DNA from: Utricularia gibba
Taxonomy: Eukaryota > Streptophyta > Magnoliopsida > Lamiales > Lentibulariaceae
Reading direction: 5' to 3'
DNA: 64,000 bases
Assembly: GCA_002189035.1 (NCBI GenBank)
Contig: NEEC01000013.1
Location: forward strand, 1,798,001-1,862,000
Both the position numbers and the translations under genes were made by a program. The notes beneath the pieces were generated by a model, which was given only the letters and a program-made list of their open reading frames with translations, searched no databases and was not told the origin of the DNA. Below are positions 24,031-35,391 of the stretch, piece after piece; positions within the stretch are counted from its first letter, which is position 1, and each line of letters begins with the position of its first letter.

Positions 24031-25005
24031 ATGAGTTACGTGCTGCGTGTGCGATTTGCGTCTTTCTTCACCGGCGCAGCTGTGGCTTCCGGAGCGGGCC
24101 TGTATTTTCTGCAGAAAGATTACAGTGCTGCGCACGACGCCCTTTCTAAGCAGGTTTTTCTCTTCCTCTAAATTGATATAAATCGTTTGAATTCAACGTT
24201 ACGCCAGGGATTTTTTTTTATTTACATCTGGAACTTGTGTTTTTGAGCCTTTACAGGGGCATAATTATTGTCACTTGGATCAGTTTGGTGTTTGAATGAA
24301 ATATGAATAAGTCCATGAACGGAACTTCTTTCGGTTAGGTTTTTATGGACTTCTCCTTGAATTCTAGAAAGGAGTTAGTTTGCTTGAAGAACTCTTGTTC
24401 CAAATGTCATTCAATGCACTATTAGTTTGTAAGCGAATGGCCTACAATTATACCGGCATTTTCTTTGTTTCATATTTAAAATCCGGATTTAGAATGAGTA
24501 AACTTGAGCCGTTAGCTAATCTTGTAGCTCACGCACTTTTCCTAGCGTTGTTCATTTCTGACAAACAAAAGTGTGCAAAGGTTGTGATGCATTTTTTTTT
24601 ACAAGGGAGAATTGTGTAGTATTTAGTATGATATCATGCATTTTTTGGCTGGGAAACACAAGGTGGAATTGTGTAATCTCTGATATCGGGGTTGCCATTT
24701 GAAGCTTAAGTTTCTGTTGTTGATTTACTCATAAGTAGGAAGAATAATCGAGTCATTAAGATCTTGAAGCTGAAACATGTGCCAGTGAGCATGCTCCATA
24801 ATCGCCATTATCTTATCTTTGCACCAGCGTTTCTCATTATTGCCTTGTTGTTGTTGAAAAGAGTAACTTTTTTGGTGTCATCCAGATGAATAGCCTTTAC
24901 GAATCCTTGGATGGACGTCTATCAGAATTGGAGAAGTTGAGAGCAGTTGAGGCACCTAGGAACGCAGAAGCAGAGGCTCCCAGAAATGCAGATCCAGATG
25001 AATGA
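24031..25005 (+). CDS. Small conserved plant protein with one membrane span
   Basis: Two exons (24031-24153 and 24886-25005) join at CAG|GT..AG in phase 0 to give 80 residues. The N-terminus MSYVLRVRFASFFTGAA continues as a short hydrophobic span (VASGAGLYFLQKD). A helical stretch MNSLYESLDGRLSELEKL, an Ala/Glu-rich repeat (APRNAEAEAPRNADPDE) and the stop follow. It resembles a family of small, probably mitochondrial plant proteins with the pattern SYVLRVR..SFF.G, Y.L.KDY.AAHDA and LE.LK. The function is unknown, and mitochondrial location is inferred from the short basic plus hydrophobic N-terminus. Confidence 0.7.
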
Positions 25006-25495
25006 AACCTTTCTTTGCAGATATAAGTTTCTGCCCACCATGTTGATTTTCGATTTCATCATGCTTCAAATAAGATACCTGTCAACCATGAGTGATGTTT
25101 ATACACATTGTATGAAGGAAAAAGTTTAACGAGAGAGACATATGTTCCATGTTGATCTTTACTATGATTAGTGCATGTAGCCAGTGTATGAAGTGCGAAG
25201 GAAAAGTTTAACCCATGTCCTGTATAACGAGATGCATGTTAGCTACAAGTACAGGGATAGATCATTTCCTGAATGCTAATTGGCTTGATCAAACCATGGG
25301 GCTGCTTAATCCTCCTTCCATCATCAACATGATCCAATTTGGTGCCCTGGATTTAGAGCAGCATTGCTGCCATCTGCTGAAACAATGCTCGAGTTTCATA
25401 GTACCAATCTGCTCCACAAGTTTTCATCTTCCTTCTTTCCGCAAGGTGGATTCTTTCACCCGCTGGCTGCAGAATTTGCATGACTGAGATGAGAT
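25006..25495. other. Intergenic
   Basis: Probably the 3' untranslated region of the preceding gene. I see nothing else. Confidence 0.35.
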
Positions 25496-25681
25496 TCATA
25501 GTACCATGCCACTGAGTCTCTGGTGCAGACCTTTGAGGGCATCCAGTTCAGCCAACAGTGCATCCAACCTTCTCTTGAGAAGCTCGTACTCTTTCACCAG
25601 CTGCTTCTTCTTGGAACCACACGGAGGTGTTGCCTCCGACGTAGCCTCCGCCGTGGCTCCCGGCGGCGGCCCAACTCCCAT
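25496..25681 (-). CDS. Possible small coiled-coil protein
   Basis: A 61-codon intact frame from ATG 25681. It has a Pro/Ala-rich head (MGVGPPPGATAEATSEATPP) and a basic KKKQLVKEYELLKRRL stretch running into a leucine-heptad helix (LDALLAELDALKGL). Composition is coding-like and no intron is needed. I do not recognise a family. The foldback element at 25759-26052 sits about 80 bp upstream of its start, so it would supply most of the proximal promoter. Confidence 0.35.
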   Translation of the reverse strand: MGVGPPPGATAEATSEATPPCGSKKKQLVKEYELLKRRLDALLAELDALKGLHQRLSGMVL

Positions 25682-25758
25682 CAGCTAGGTTGGGAGTTGC
25701 CCTGGTACCACCACATATGGGTTTGGGCTCATTTTTCTTGTTGGGCCGCTGCGGCTAC

Positions 25759-26052
25759 AACATTTTTTTATTTTAAAAAAACAATTTCCTTACAGGGTAG
25801 TGGGTACTCAACTCCTACGTGGGTGTCAGATGGTGACTTGCCCACAGAGTGCGCACGTGCCTAATCGTTGCCCTTGCCAACCCTAGCGCGAATCATTTTC
25901 TTTCAATAAAAATAGTAACTTTATTTTCCACGGGGGACGATTAGGCACGTGCGCGCTCTGTCTCCAGGGCAAGTAAGAAATAGGCAAGTTACTGGAGACC
26001 ATTCCCTGACACCCACGTAGGAGTTCCTTGTAAGGAAATAAAAAAAAATGTT
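25759..26052. mobile_element. Foldback/MITE-like element with long inverted arms
   Basis: The two ends are imperfect reverse complements over more than 100 bp. The left arm reads AACATTTTTTTATTTT, TTTCCTTAC, then AACTCCTACGTGGGTGTCAG and GCGCACGTGCCTAATCG. The reverse complement of the right arm has the same blocks in the same order. The centre, about 25870-25935, is AT-rich. No transposase is encoded. Size and structure suit a non-autonomous DNA transposon. I could not identify a clean target-site duplication by eye. Confidence 0.75.
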
Positions 26053-28430
26053 ATTTTATACATATTTAATGTTTTTTTTCGAAATAAAATTATAGATTTA
26101 GGTTTAGATTTAGATTTAGAGAGAATTTATTTGTTTTTAAATTACGTGCCAGCTTTCACTGTCAGGATTGTGGGGGCCCATGTTGGGGGCTGCGGGACGC
26201 CACTAGGGGGCCCACTCCGAGCCCAAATTATATGACTGGAAGAGCAAAAAGGAATTAAAGCCCCATGTTTAATAATTTTTTAAATTAGGTACGATTTTCG
26301 TACAAATTATTATTTTAAAATAATTTAGGTTATTTAAATCCACACCTTTTTGTTCGTTTTGCTTTTTCACCTAAATATCCGGATCCCGACCCGGTTTTGT
26401 ATCCGAGTCCAAGACACTCTATAGCCTATGAAATAAATTCTTATGGAAAAATATTGTAAAAAAGCATTTTTGTTATCAAACACAAAGAATTATTATTTTA
26501 AAAAACCATAAATTTTAAACCTTTTATTATTTTTAAGAACCCAAATTATGATTTATTGTAACCATTTTTCAAAAATTATTTTTTGAGAAATAGAATCTAA
26601 TTAAAAAAAACTCAAGAATATGGTTAAGACCCACCGGTTTGACCCGATACCGGAACCGTTCATACTATCAATTAGAGGTGATTATTAGGATTAACCGAAT
26701 TAAAACTAAACTTAAATCAAATCAAACCAATAACCAAAATCGAACGGAATTTTTCGATTTAGGTTCGGTTCAATGTGTTCGGTTAATTGGTTTTTTCGAT
26801 TACTAACCTAAATTTGTTCAGCCCTCCTACCAATTTGAAGCTTAGGTATGCATCACTAACCACATTAATTATTATTAAATAATGCTAACGAAGTTATCAA
26901 TTATTATTAATATTTATTATTAATTTTGGAATAAAATTTGGGATGGGTGAAGAAGGCCCGGTAGGTACGCCATAAAGCCTAGCAGTAAAAAAAAATTACC
27001 GTTGGTGATTACCAGAGAAAATAACCCAGTTCACTGACATAAAAAACCTTTACACCTTAATAAAAACACATTCTTTTTTTGTTTGTTTTTTGCAAGCTGT
27101 GATATTTATTGTTTTTGTATTATAAAATAAATAATGCAGAAAACAGGATATTAATAATTAAAAAAAATGAATTTCCCCCAGTAGTATTATTTTTATTAGG
27201 TGGGTCTATTGGAATGGATTTTACTTTGAGTAGGAGCAGGGTGGTAGATAACAGTCATGTGGGGCCATAAATTCGAGCTTCCGTACGGATACAGAATTAA
27301 ATACATCACTAATGACCATGCTGATTATTGAGACATAATCCAGAGCTCGTCGTCGTCTTCCCCTTTGGTCAAGCGCCTGCGTTGCTGCTGCGTTTATTTG
27401 TATTGGTGCAGATTAAGCAGAGTGTGTACTGGGTTTAACAGGTTGAGTTTCATTTATGTTTTTTTGTAAGAAAAAAAGAAAATGGTAAGGTGTTGTTTAG
27501 GAGAGAGCAAGGAGAATTTGGAAAGCTATTGCACTGGGGTTTCTTTTCGTTTGCGCGCACGCAAAGCCAAAATGGCAAGCGTATAGCGAAGGATCTCTGG
27601 GAACCCGTTAAAGGAAAGAAATAACGGAAGAATTAGTTGTAGTTTTTCAGAGGGTATTAATCCAAACCCCCTGCTTTCCATCTTTATCCTGACACTTCTG
27701 TATCTTATCACTTTGCTGCTGCTGGGTGGATGGGCTCTGGTTTATCCAAAATTCAAATGTCGAAAATGTAATATAACTCCACCCCACGACTGGTTTTTTA
27801 CTGGATGTGTGTTACTCCTTTGTTGTTGATGGTTTCCTGGTCAGAGTTCCTCTTATTTGCCCCACTATGAGCCAGATCTATCGATTTAGGCCCGTTGGGG
27901 AGCCAATGCGAGATGGGTGCTGTGGTTTTTGCTCCCTATTTTTGAATCTTCGAGGAGTATTGGAAGCCGGGTGTGTGTCGATCTGATTTCTGGAGATTTT
28001 CTGTTCCGAAAGTTTTGATTTTTATGGAGTTTTGGTATGCAACTCAATGTGGTTTCTTTTCTTTTTTTTTTCTTCTTCAGTTTCAATTTCAAGTAAGCTG
28101 CTCTTACAAATTGCTTTATCTGTATCTAACTTTTTGACCATTTTGGGAGAGTTACCGGATCTCGTGTTCCAGGAATATAATAAGCTGCATTTGGGTTCTT
28201 CAGTGCTGTTACTGCCTCCTCCTGTTTCTCTGTATTTCGGCAATTCAATGAATGTGCAGTAGTAGAATTGGGATGTAATTGGATTACCAAAGCGCCCCTC
28301 TCTGATCCCAGAATTCTATGCTCCTGATTCCTTTGTTCTGAATCCGATTCACACATCTTCATTTGTTGTGTTTCCCTTGTGCAGCTGGTGAAGCAGGAGG
28401 AATATGCATATCAGCTTTGGATCCATTAAC
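26053..28430. other. Intergenic region and leader of the F-box/kelch gene
   Basis: 26053-27300 is AT-rich. A TTCGGTTCAATGTG/TTCGGTTAATTGG-type block near 26760-26790 is reminiscent of transposon-derived DNA. About 27330-28382 appears to be a transcribed leader with at least one intron whose acceptor (GTGCAG) ends at 28383, just before the kelch start. Confidence 0.4.
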
Positions 28431-29726
28431 ATGCTGGAAGATAGGAGCTGTCTGGTTTCCAGGATCTGTGAGCATACCTGGCTATGCCGGAGCTACAGCC
28501 TCGGGAAGGCAGCCGGCGCTCGATGGAGCAAGCGGCCAGTGGAGGAGGGGATGAATGAGGATCTGGTGGAAAGGGAAAGCAAGCAACCAGACTCTGAGAT
28601 CCCTGGTGCGTTCTGTTTGTCTCAATCAGCCACACAGTTCCATCGCGGCGAAAACTCCCATTTGAGTTCCTTGATACCCGCCATTGGGAGGGATAACTCC
28701 ATCAGCTGTTTGATCAAATGCTCAAGAGCTGATTATGGTTCAATTTCTGCGTTGAACCGGAGTTTCCGATCGCTTATCCGGAGTGGGGAGCTCTACAAGC
28801 TGAGAAGGTTGAACGGCGTGGTGGAGCATTGGGTCTACTTCTCACGCCAGTTGCTGGAATGGGAGGCTTTCGATCCGGCTCGGCGGCGCTGGATGCATCT
28901 GCCAAGGATGAATCCTAATGACTTTTTCGTGTTCTCTGATAAGGAGTCCTTGGCGGTTGGCACTGAGCTGCTGGTCTTTGGCCGGGGTCTCACGTCTCAT
29001 GTCATCTACAGCTACAGCTTGTTAACAAATACATGGATAACAGGGAAGAACATGAACTCACCAAGATGCTTGTTTGGGTCAGCAAGTCTCGGCGAGGTTG
29101 CGATTCTGGCCGGCGGCTGCGACTCTCGTGGCCACATTTTGAGCTCTGCGGAGATGTACAACTCCGAAACCGGGGTCTGGACCACGATACCAAGCATGAA
29201 GAAGCCAAGGAAGATGTGTTCAGGTGTTTTCATGGACGGTAAATTCTATGTGGTGGGAGGAATAGGAGGTGCCAATTCTCAGCTCCTCACATCCGGAGAG
29301 GAGTATGATTTAGAGACCAGAACATGGACTGAGATCCCCAACATGTCTCCGGTCGGCACCCGTTCTGCAAGAGATAACGAGCTCCCGGCGACATCAGAAG
29401 CACCACCCTTGATTGCTGTTGTCGATAACCAGCTCTATGCAGCAGATTATGCTGAAATGGAGGTGAAGAAGTATGATAAGGTTAGTAGAATCTGGCAAAC
29501 TGTAGGGCAGCTACCGGAGCGAGCTGATTCTATGTATGGCTGGGGGCTGGCTTTCAGGGCATGTGGAGATCGCCTGATTGTCATCGGAGGCCCTCGCAAT
29601 GCCAGTGAAGGTTACATAGAAGTCAACTCCTGGACTCCTCAGGAATCCTCTTTGCCACAATGGGAATTGCTGGGTAGCAAACAGTCCGGGAGTTTCGTGT
29701 ATAACTGCGCTGTGATGGGATGCTGA
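28431..29726 (+). CDS. F-box/kelch-repeat protein (SKIP11-like)
   Basis: Single coding exon, 431 residues. F-box/kelch proteins are substrate receptors of SCF ubiquitin ligases. The start MLEDRSCLVSR (ATG 28431) is the conserved N-terminus of the SKIP11 / At1g74510-type group; an in-frame ATG nine codons upstream is less likely. The F-box region is SSLIPAIGRDNSISCLIKCS, SRADYGSISALNRSFRSLI. Then come EHWVYFS..LLEWEAFDP and kelch repeats with double-Gly signatures: AILAGGCDSRG, YNSETGVWTTIPSM, FYVVGGIGG, YDLETRTWTEIPNM, LIVIGGP. It ends SFVYNCAVMGC. The leader is spliced. Intact. Confidence 0.94.
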   Translation: MLEDRSCLVSRICEHTWLCRSYSLGKAAGARWSKRPVEEGMNEDLVERESKQPDSEIPGAFCLSQSATQFHRGENSHLSSLIPAIGRDNSISCLIKCSRADYGSISALNRSFRSLIRSGELYKLRRLNGVVEHWVYFSRQLLEWEAFDPARRRWMHLPRMNPNDFFVFSDKESLAVGTELLVFGRGLTSHVIYSYSLLTNTWITGKNMNSPRCLFGSASLGEVAILAGGCDSRGHILSSAEMYNSETGVWTTIPSMKKPRKMCSGVFMDGKFYVVGGIGGANSQLLTSGEEYDLETRTWTEIPNMSPVGTRSARDNELPATSEAPPLIAVVDNQLYAADYAEMEVKKYDKVSRIWQTVGQLPERADSMYGWGLAFRACGDRLIVIGGPRNASEGYIEVNSWTPQESSLPQWELLGSKQSGSFVYNCAVMGC

Positions 29727-30140
29727 TGATCGATCCATCTACAGCACCATTTGTTATAGAGCACAGAAGTCATATAATCTTTCTTCAATTATTTAGGAAA
29801 GCAGGTACTGAAATCACATTCAAATTCTGGTCATGGATGGGATATGTTAAACGTGCACTCAGAACTTCCACATCTTCCTTTCTTATTAAAGGAATTCTTT
29901 GAATGGAACCTGGGATCTTGTGCTTTGGAATTGGTTTGAGATGTTCTGCTGGCTTGGATTCTTCGTATTCCTTCATTTCTGACAAGAAGATAGTTTTTGT
30001 AATGAAAACACTTGGTCATCACATAAATTATAAACCTTGAGATCTTATGTTGTTCGAACACAGGTTATGTGCTTTATTTTTACCATTAGTTCAGGGTACA
30101 ATTGCTTCAAGCAGTGATACAGCGATCAGCCTGGCCTTGA
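29727..30140. other. Convergent 3' flanks
   Basis: Untranslated ends of the kelch gene (+) and the HAD gene (-). No other signal seen. Confidence 0.4.
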
Positions 30141-31493
30141 TCACAAAAGGATCCTATTCTTGATGTCTGAGAAGTTGCCCACATCTGTTCCCCATAACCT
30201 GTATGTGCAAATTCAACTACTTTGCTTTGAAGTTCTTCTGTAAACCAGAGAAAAATTTGAATATAAAATGAAGGAAAAGCTTACCAGCAATGAATCCCCA
30301 CAGCATTAGCTCCCTCTTTGTCAGCCGTTACATCATCTCCAACATGAACTGCTTTCTCTGCCTCCACAGAAATCGCATCTAGTGCTGCTTTAAAGATCTT
30401 CTTGTCTGGCTTTTCGTATCCAACCTCTGAAGATATGATGACTGCATCAAATCTTTAATAAGGAATTTTCAGAATCCCTGATCACCAGAGCTACTGTTGT
30501 AGATAAGCAGCTAGAAATGAAATGACCATGGAAACTCACAGATGTAATACATTGAGGTCCTCGAGTAGCTTCCTCAGGCGGGAGTCAAAGTTGGATACTA
30601 CCGCAAGTTTTACTGCAAAATCATTTAACTAATCACACTTTCTGATGCCAAACTTCATGATCGAGGTGCTGATTTCTTCAAAAAATGGTTGATGCTCACT
30701 CACCCCCATGGTCGTGAAGACACAGGAGAGTATCAGAAGCCCCTTCAGGAAGACGCCATGCATCTCCATGAGCATAGTACTGATACAGATTGCATAGTAG
30801 AAACAGGGTTATTACTAAAAAAAAAAAAAAAAAAAAAAAAGGATCTGCCCGATAAAGAAACCAACAATCAAACACCTGATAGACCTCTTCGAAGTAATCG
30901 GGATTTTCACTGCCAGTGGCTTCAGAAACCACAAGCTTCCAGAATGGCTTACCATCTCCCTATTAGAGCAGATCAGTATAAATAATTCTTTGGTCAAATT
31001 TCATGGTTATGTTTCGAATCCAACAAATGAAGATTGAAGATTTTGTAATTCAGAAGGAGAAAACCTGATAACGCAGTTTCCCGGACCATGGAGCGGAAAA
31101 AGCTTTTCTGAAACCTTGTTTGATATCAGCTGCGGTAGCTTCTACCCCTGCAATCAGAGATTGTTCAGAAACTATACTATATCAAAGAAACCGCGGTGAA
31201 TGAATTACCCACCGTATTTCCGGCCGATCCTCAAGTAAGTTTCTTCAACAGGCTTCGCTAATTGCAGCAATGTTCCTCCCGCATCCAGCAGCAATCCATC
31301 ATACCCCTTCTCAGCTTTCGCTCTTCACCTAGTCACAAATTCATTCAAACATCGTACACTGCATTGGATTCAAAGGATCAATGAAACCTGTAAGAATTCC
31401 GGAGCAGGAAGAACATCTAATGGGAAATGAAATCGGCATCGGCAGGCGGAGAATCGGAAGTTTGAATATCCTGGAGACGGAGAGGGCTTGCAT
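30141..31493 (-). CDS. HAD-superfamily hydrolase (HDHD3-like), organelle-targeted candidate
   Basis: Eight exons splice in frame to 251 residues: 31493-31388, 31320-31213, 31147-31065, 30959-30876, 30779-30704, 30612-30540, 30452-30285 and 30198-30141. Motif I is [12 protein letters not shown]; the usual second Asp of DxD is Gly, as is common in this plant subgroup. Next are [11 protein letters not shown], the cap EDYFEEVYQ-like block, motif [17 protein letters not shown], motif [21 protein letters not shown] and motif [20 protein letters not shown]. The tail is [17 protein letters not shown]. The first about 35 residues are Arg/Ser/Pro-rich and look like a transit peptide. The substrate is unknown. 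Intron 4 contains a 24-base A run (T on the coding strand). Exon 2 begins at CGAAAGC; the nearer AG breaks frame. Confidence 0.9.
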
Positions 31494-31711
31494 TGATTCA
31501 TAGAAATCTCCCAGTTACGTCAGAGGAAGCCCTAAATTGGATTTAGTTTAACAAGGAGTTTCTTCTATGACACCATTCATATTGTGGAGATTCCACAGTA
31601 AAAAAAACACAGCTTTGGAGTACATAATGAACTGATACAACATTACAAATGAATTCTTTGTTTCTCCTGATTCTTTTTCATCCATGGCCGCTAGTCAGAA
31701 GCTTCATTGCG

Positions 31712-33958
31712 TCAGTGAGCAGATGTAGAGTTACCAGCAACCCAGTATTGCTTAACAGCAACCAGAATTTTCTGAGGTACAAGAGGGCCATCTTCGTGAT
31801 CAACCATCTTGGAGTCCCATCTCATGCCTCCTAACATCTTCTTCACCTTTACGAGGACGTCCACATCGTCGCGGAGTAGGACGGCCCCTTCCGGCCGGAG
31901 AATCCGGTCCATCTCCAAGAGAATGTCTCCCAACTCACACCTGTGAAACTTAAACTTCAGCATGATGCTAGCAGAATGGATGCTAATCGAGATATGCTGT
32001 TTTCTCATGTCAATGGTGACTTACTTGTCCTTGTACAGCCTGAAGACACCATCACCATGGATGAGATCATACGTCCTTGGGTATGTTGAAAAAGCTTCAC
32101 ACCTGATCAGGTGAAAAAGAATCAGCAGAACTTTAAGCAGTACAGGCGGAAAATCTTGTTGCAATGAGGAAGACATACCAGTCATGATAAATGCCAATCA
32201 ACCCTCTTTCGTAGATTACACCAAGAGTGTTTTTTTCTGAGATTGTAGGTACGACATTCATGACCCACGATTTGGGGGATTGGAGGGCAGCAGCGAATCC
32301 TCCAAGGCCAGCATTCATATCAAGGATGTTCCGGTAGCGTCCAGTGTCAAGCAGCTTGTTGATGTTTCTGTAGGCATTAACGTGTTTCTTCCATTGCTTG
32401 CTATCATCTTTGTAGGTCTCAGCTGATACTCCAGAGTTGGAGCCACTAGCAATTCTTGGTGGAACAGCATAGAGCCTCTCAGGGAATGGTTTTAAATCCT
32501 GTGATGTGTCACCCGCAGTAGCAGCAGTGATGCATTGCTCCATTTTCTTATACCTGGTTACACCAAGAAGATTTGAACAAAGATTGAAGCATAAGATCTT
32601 TTCAGATATCAATGGAACAAGAGATCCTTACCAAACATTATCAGCATCTTCTGGTCGACAGGCTTCTACTCCAGCATTCTGTTGTGCTGCACGACAAGAA
32701 TCGGCATTCTTGGACTTCTGCCACACAGCGATTTCACCATGCTCAAATTTCTTCTCCCAGCAGAGAAGTTTAGCGATTTCCTCAATCTTCCTTTGTTCTT
32801 CTTCAAGCTCTTCTTTTGGTCGTTTCCATGCAACATAGTTCGTCTTCCAATTAATAGGAGGGCCAGACAGAACCCAATAACCACCAGGCCTGAGTACACG
32901 ATCGACTTCCTTCATATAAAGTCCATCTGCAAACAGAAGCCATTAATGACAAAAAAAAGTAACTTCGGATCGAAAACTTCAAAAGCTATTACTCCCACCA
33001 TTTGCACCCCATGGTATAAGACAACGGGAGCAATGTGCCATGTCAAAAGCCGCAGATGGATACGGCATCTTTATTGTTCCAAGAACACCAATGACAGCAG
33101 GTACCCCCCTTTCAAGAGCAAACTGTACCTGAGCTTCATGCGAGTCTCTTGGTGCAAAGGACATTGCTATGACATTTCTTTTCCAAAGATATGCACCCCA
33201 GCTAGCAACCTTGCGTAATTATTCATAAAACACAGCATTAAGAACAGTTACGAAGGCAGTCCTCACAGTTAGAATAAGAACCAAGAAGCAAGATAGAAAC
33301 GATGTGATTAAAAACATACCCCACACCCAGTATCGAGGGCAGTCCTCACAGTTCCATCTGCAATTGGTATAACTGATGCAAGATTATCGATGTACTTATC
33401 GGCACCTTGAGGGAACTGTGTCCCCCCACCAGGAAACCGAAATACATTGCCTTCATATTGAACCCAATTTTGAATAGCCTTCTCCACAGTCAGGCTTTTG
33501 TAAGGGGCATTGGCAAAGGGGACATAATCACGACTCTTGGGCCATGGAAATGGTGTAACATACCCTTGAGGAGCAGGAATCAGGCAATGCAACTTTTCAC
33601 CTTCAGGTGGGCAGTGTCTCTCACGGTAGATCATGTTTTCCCTTGGAAAGGTCATTGCACGGCCTTGATCATGGCAAGGCGTGTAATCTGTGTACCGTGA
33701 ATGACATGGCTTGTAGATGACTATTTTAGAATCGGATTCCTCAGCTTTACCAACATGATGGGTTTCGAAATCAAGGTTGGGTAGAATGTTACACTTTGTG
33801 GCAGTCTGAGTTACTGCCAATGCAATGCTGTCTCCTCTCCCAATGCCACTCTTTTGCCATGCTCCAATGATGTAGAAGAAAAGGCACAAACCAGACACTA
33901 TGAAAATCGATAAAGAACTCCTGATCTTACTGTTACCTGACTGAAACCTGTTCGCCAT
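31712..33958 (-). CDS. Golgi-type putative methyltransferase, PMT2/DUF248 family
   Basis: Type II membrane protein of the QUASIMODO2-like PMT family, implicated in methylating pectin or other wall polymers in the Golgi. Six exons (33958-33320, 33209-32999, 32926-32632, 32553-32179, 32102-32025, 31940-31712) give 608 residues with no break. There is a short cytosolic N-terminus [15 protein letters not shown], a span [17 protein letters not shown], a Cys-rich segment ([26 protein letters not shown]) and the SAM site [10 protein letters not shown]. Then come [70 protein letters not shown] and [15 protein letters not shown]. It is closest in my memory to Arabidopsis PMT2. The leader is spliced and starts near 34700. 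Confidence 0.94.
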
Positions 33959-35391
33959 TGCAGCCTGTAAAGAATGATGTTAAAACTAAAAAGCGCAAAA
34001 TGTTGAACATCTTGCAATAAATATGCAATCAACACCTGTTATATTCAGCTAAGTTAATTTCCCGAATGTAGAAATACAAACATTCTTCAGATTGGATATA
34101 TTAGGTAAAAGTTGGGAAAACACCAGGCAAATGGCATTTTCAATTCATCACAACTAGGTATCAGTTTCATGAAGAACAAAATAGTACAGCCTCAAAACAA
34201 GTAGACGCAGCAAAACAATCGCATAAAAAAAAAGTCGTCTTTTATCTCATAATAAAAAAAATCCAGAAACTCAACAAATCTGCGGAACGGAAAGCGATAA
34301 GAAGACGAAGAATCACACTTGCCCAGACAGAACAATCCCAACTAAAACCACAAACAGTACAAAAAAGAAGCTTTCCGCGACCCCGATGAAACTTCTACAA
34401 GAAACATGACACGGTGAATCAACATACCAGTCACATCAACTGAAGCATCAACGCGGACTCTCCTCGAGCGTCTCAGTTACAGAAATGAGAAGAAGGTTCG
34501 ATCTCCAAAAATGGAATAAGCCAGAAAACACACTCTATAGCTCCAAGAAGGAATCCTAAATCCGTCTCCTCGCCGGAGAATTGCAGTGTGTAACCATCGA
34601 GCTTTCAGAGTCCGTGAAATTACTCCTCCATTCTTCCCGTCTTCTGAGTGAGTTTTTGTAATCGTATTTAAAACCAAAAAAAAGAAAAAAAATTCTTTTA
34701 TATTTAAATAAATGACGATGTGCACTCCCTTGTGGGCCCCATCTAGGGAAATAAAAACGCGCTCTGGAAAGCGGTTACCATTTCGCTGTTGTTTTGCTGG
34801 AAATATTATTTAATTTATTACAAATTAAATCATATATATATATATATATATATACTGAAAATTAAATAATAAATAATAAAATTATCGGAAATTAAAAGTC
34901 AGAACATTGGTTTCCAGGTCAAAGACGCGATCCATTTACGGATGCAACATCTCATTCACACCGACAAATATCGTTGCGGGGTCTGCTTCGGGTGATGGCG
35001 GAAATCGACGGTTGAGATGGAAGTCAAGATGGGATTACATTAATCGTGACTTTGAGTGGATCAAACCCTGGCCCACGGATCCAATGGGCCCATTAGTATT
35101 CGGTATAGTAATGGGCCCACTGGACCAAATGAAGGCCCATTATCGGCGGCCCTGTCCCTATCCATGTACAATAAAAATGGATTCAGTTTCTTATATTAAA
35201 CGAGCGTGGGGGACAGAACAATATTCGAATTTTGAATTTGATTTAAAAAATAAAAATTAAAAAAAGATCAAATTTGGAAAAAAAAAATACAAAATTTCCA
35301 CGAAATTTTGGGACGCTTATATTGATATACAAGGATTGCTTCCAGTTTCCATGAACAAAATACACAGTTGGGTTATTCGGGTGGTTGATGA
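33959..35391. other. Leader/promoter of the PMT gene and intergenic DNA
   Basis: 33959-34700 is the spliced 5' leader. An AT microsatellite lies at 34832-34854. GGGCCCA/GGCCCA motifs cluster at 35080-35150. 35200-35390 is AT-rich. Confidence 0.45.
34832..34854. repeat. AT dinucleotide microsatellite
   Basis: Uninterrupted AT repeat of about 23 bp upstream of the PMT gene. Confidence 0.9.
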
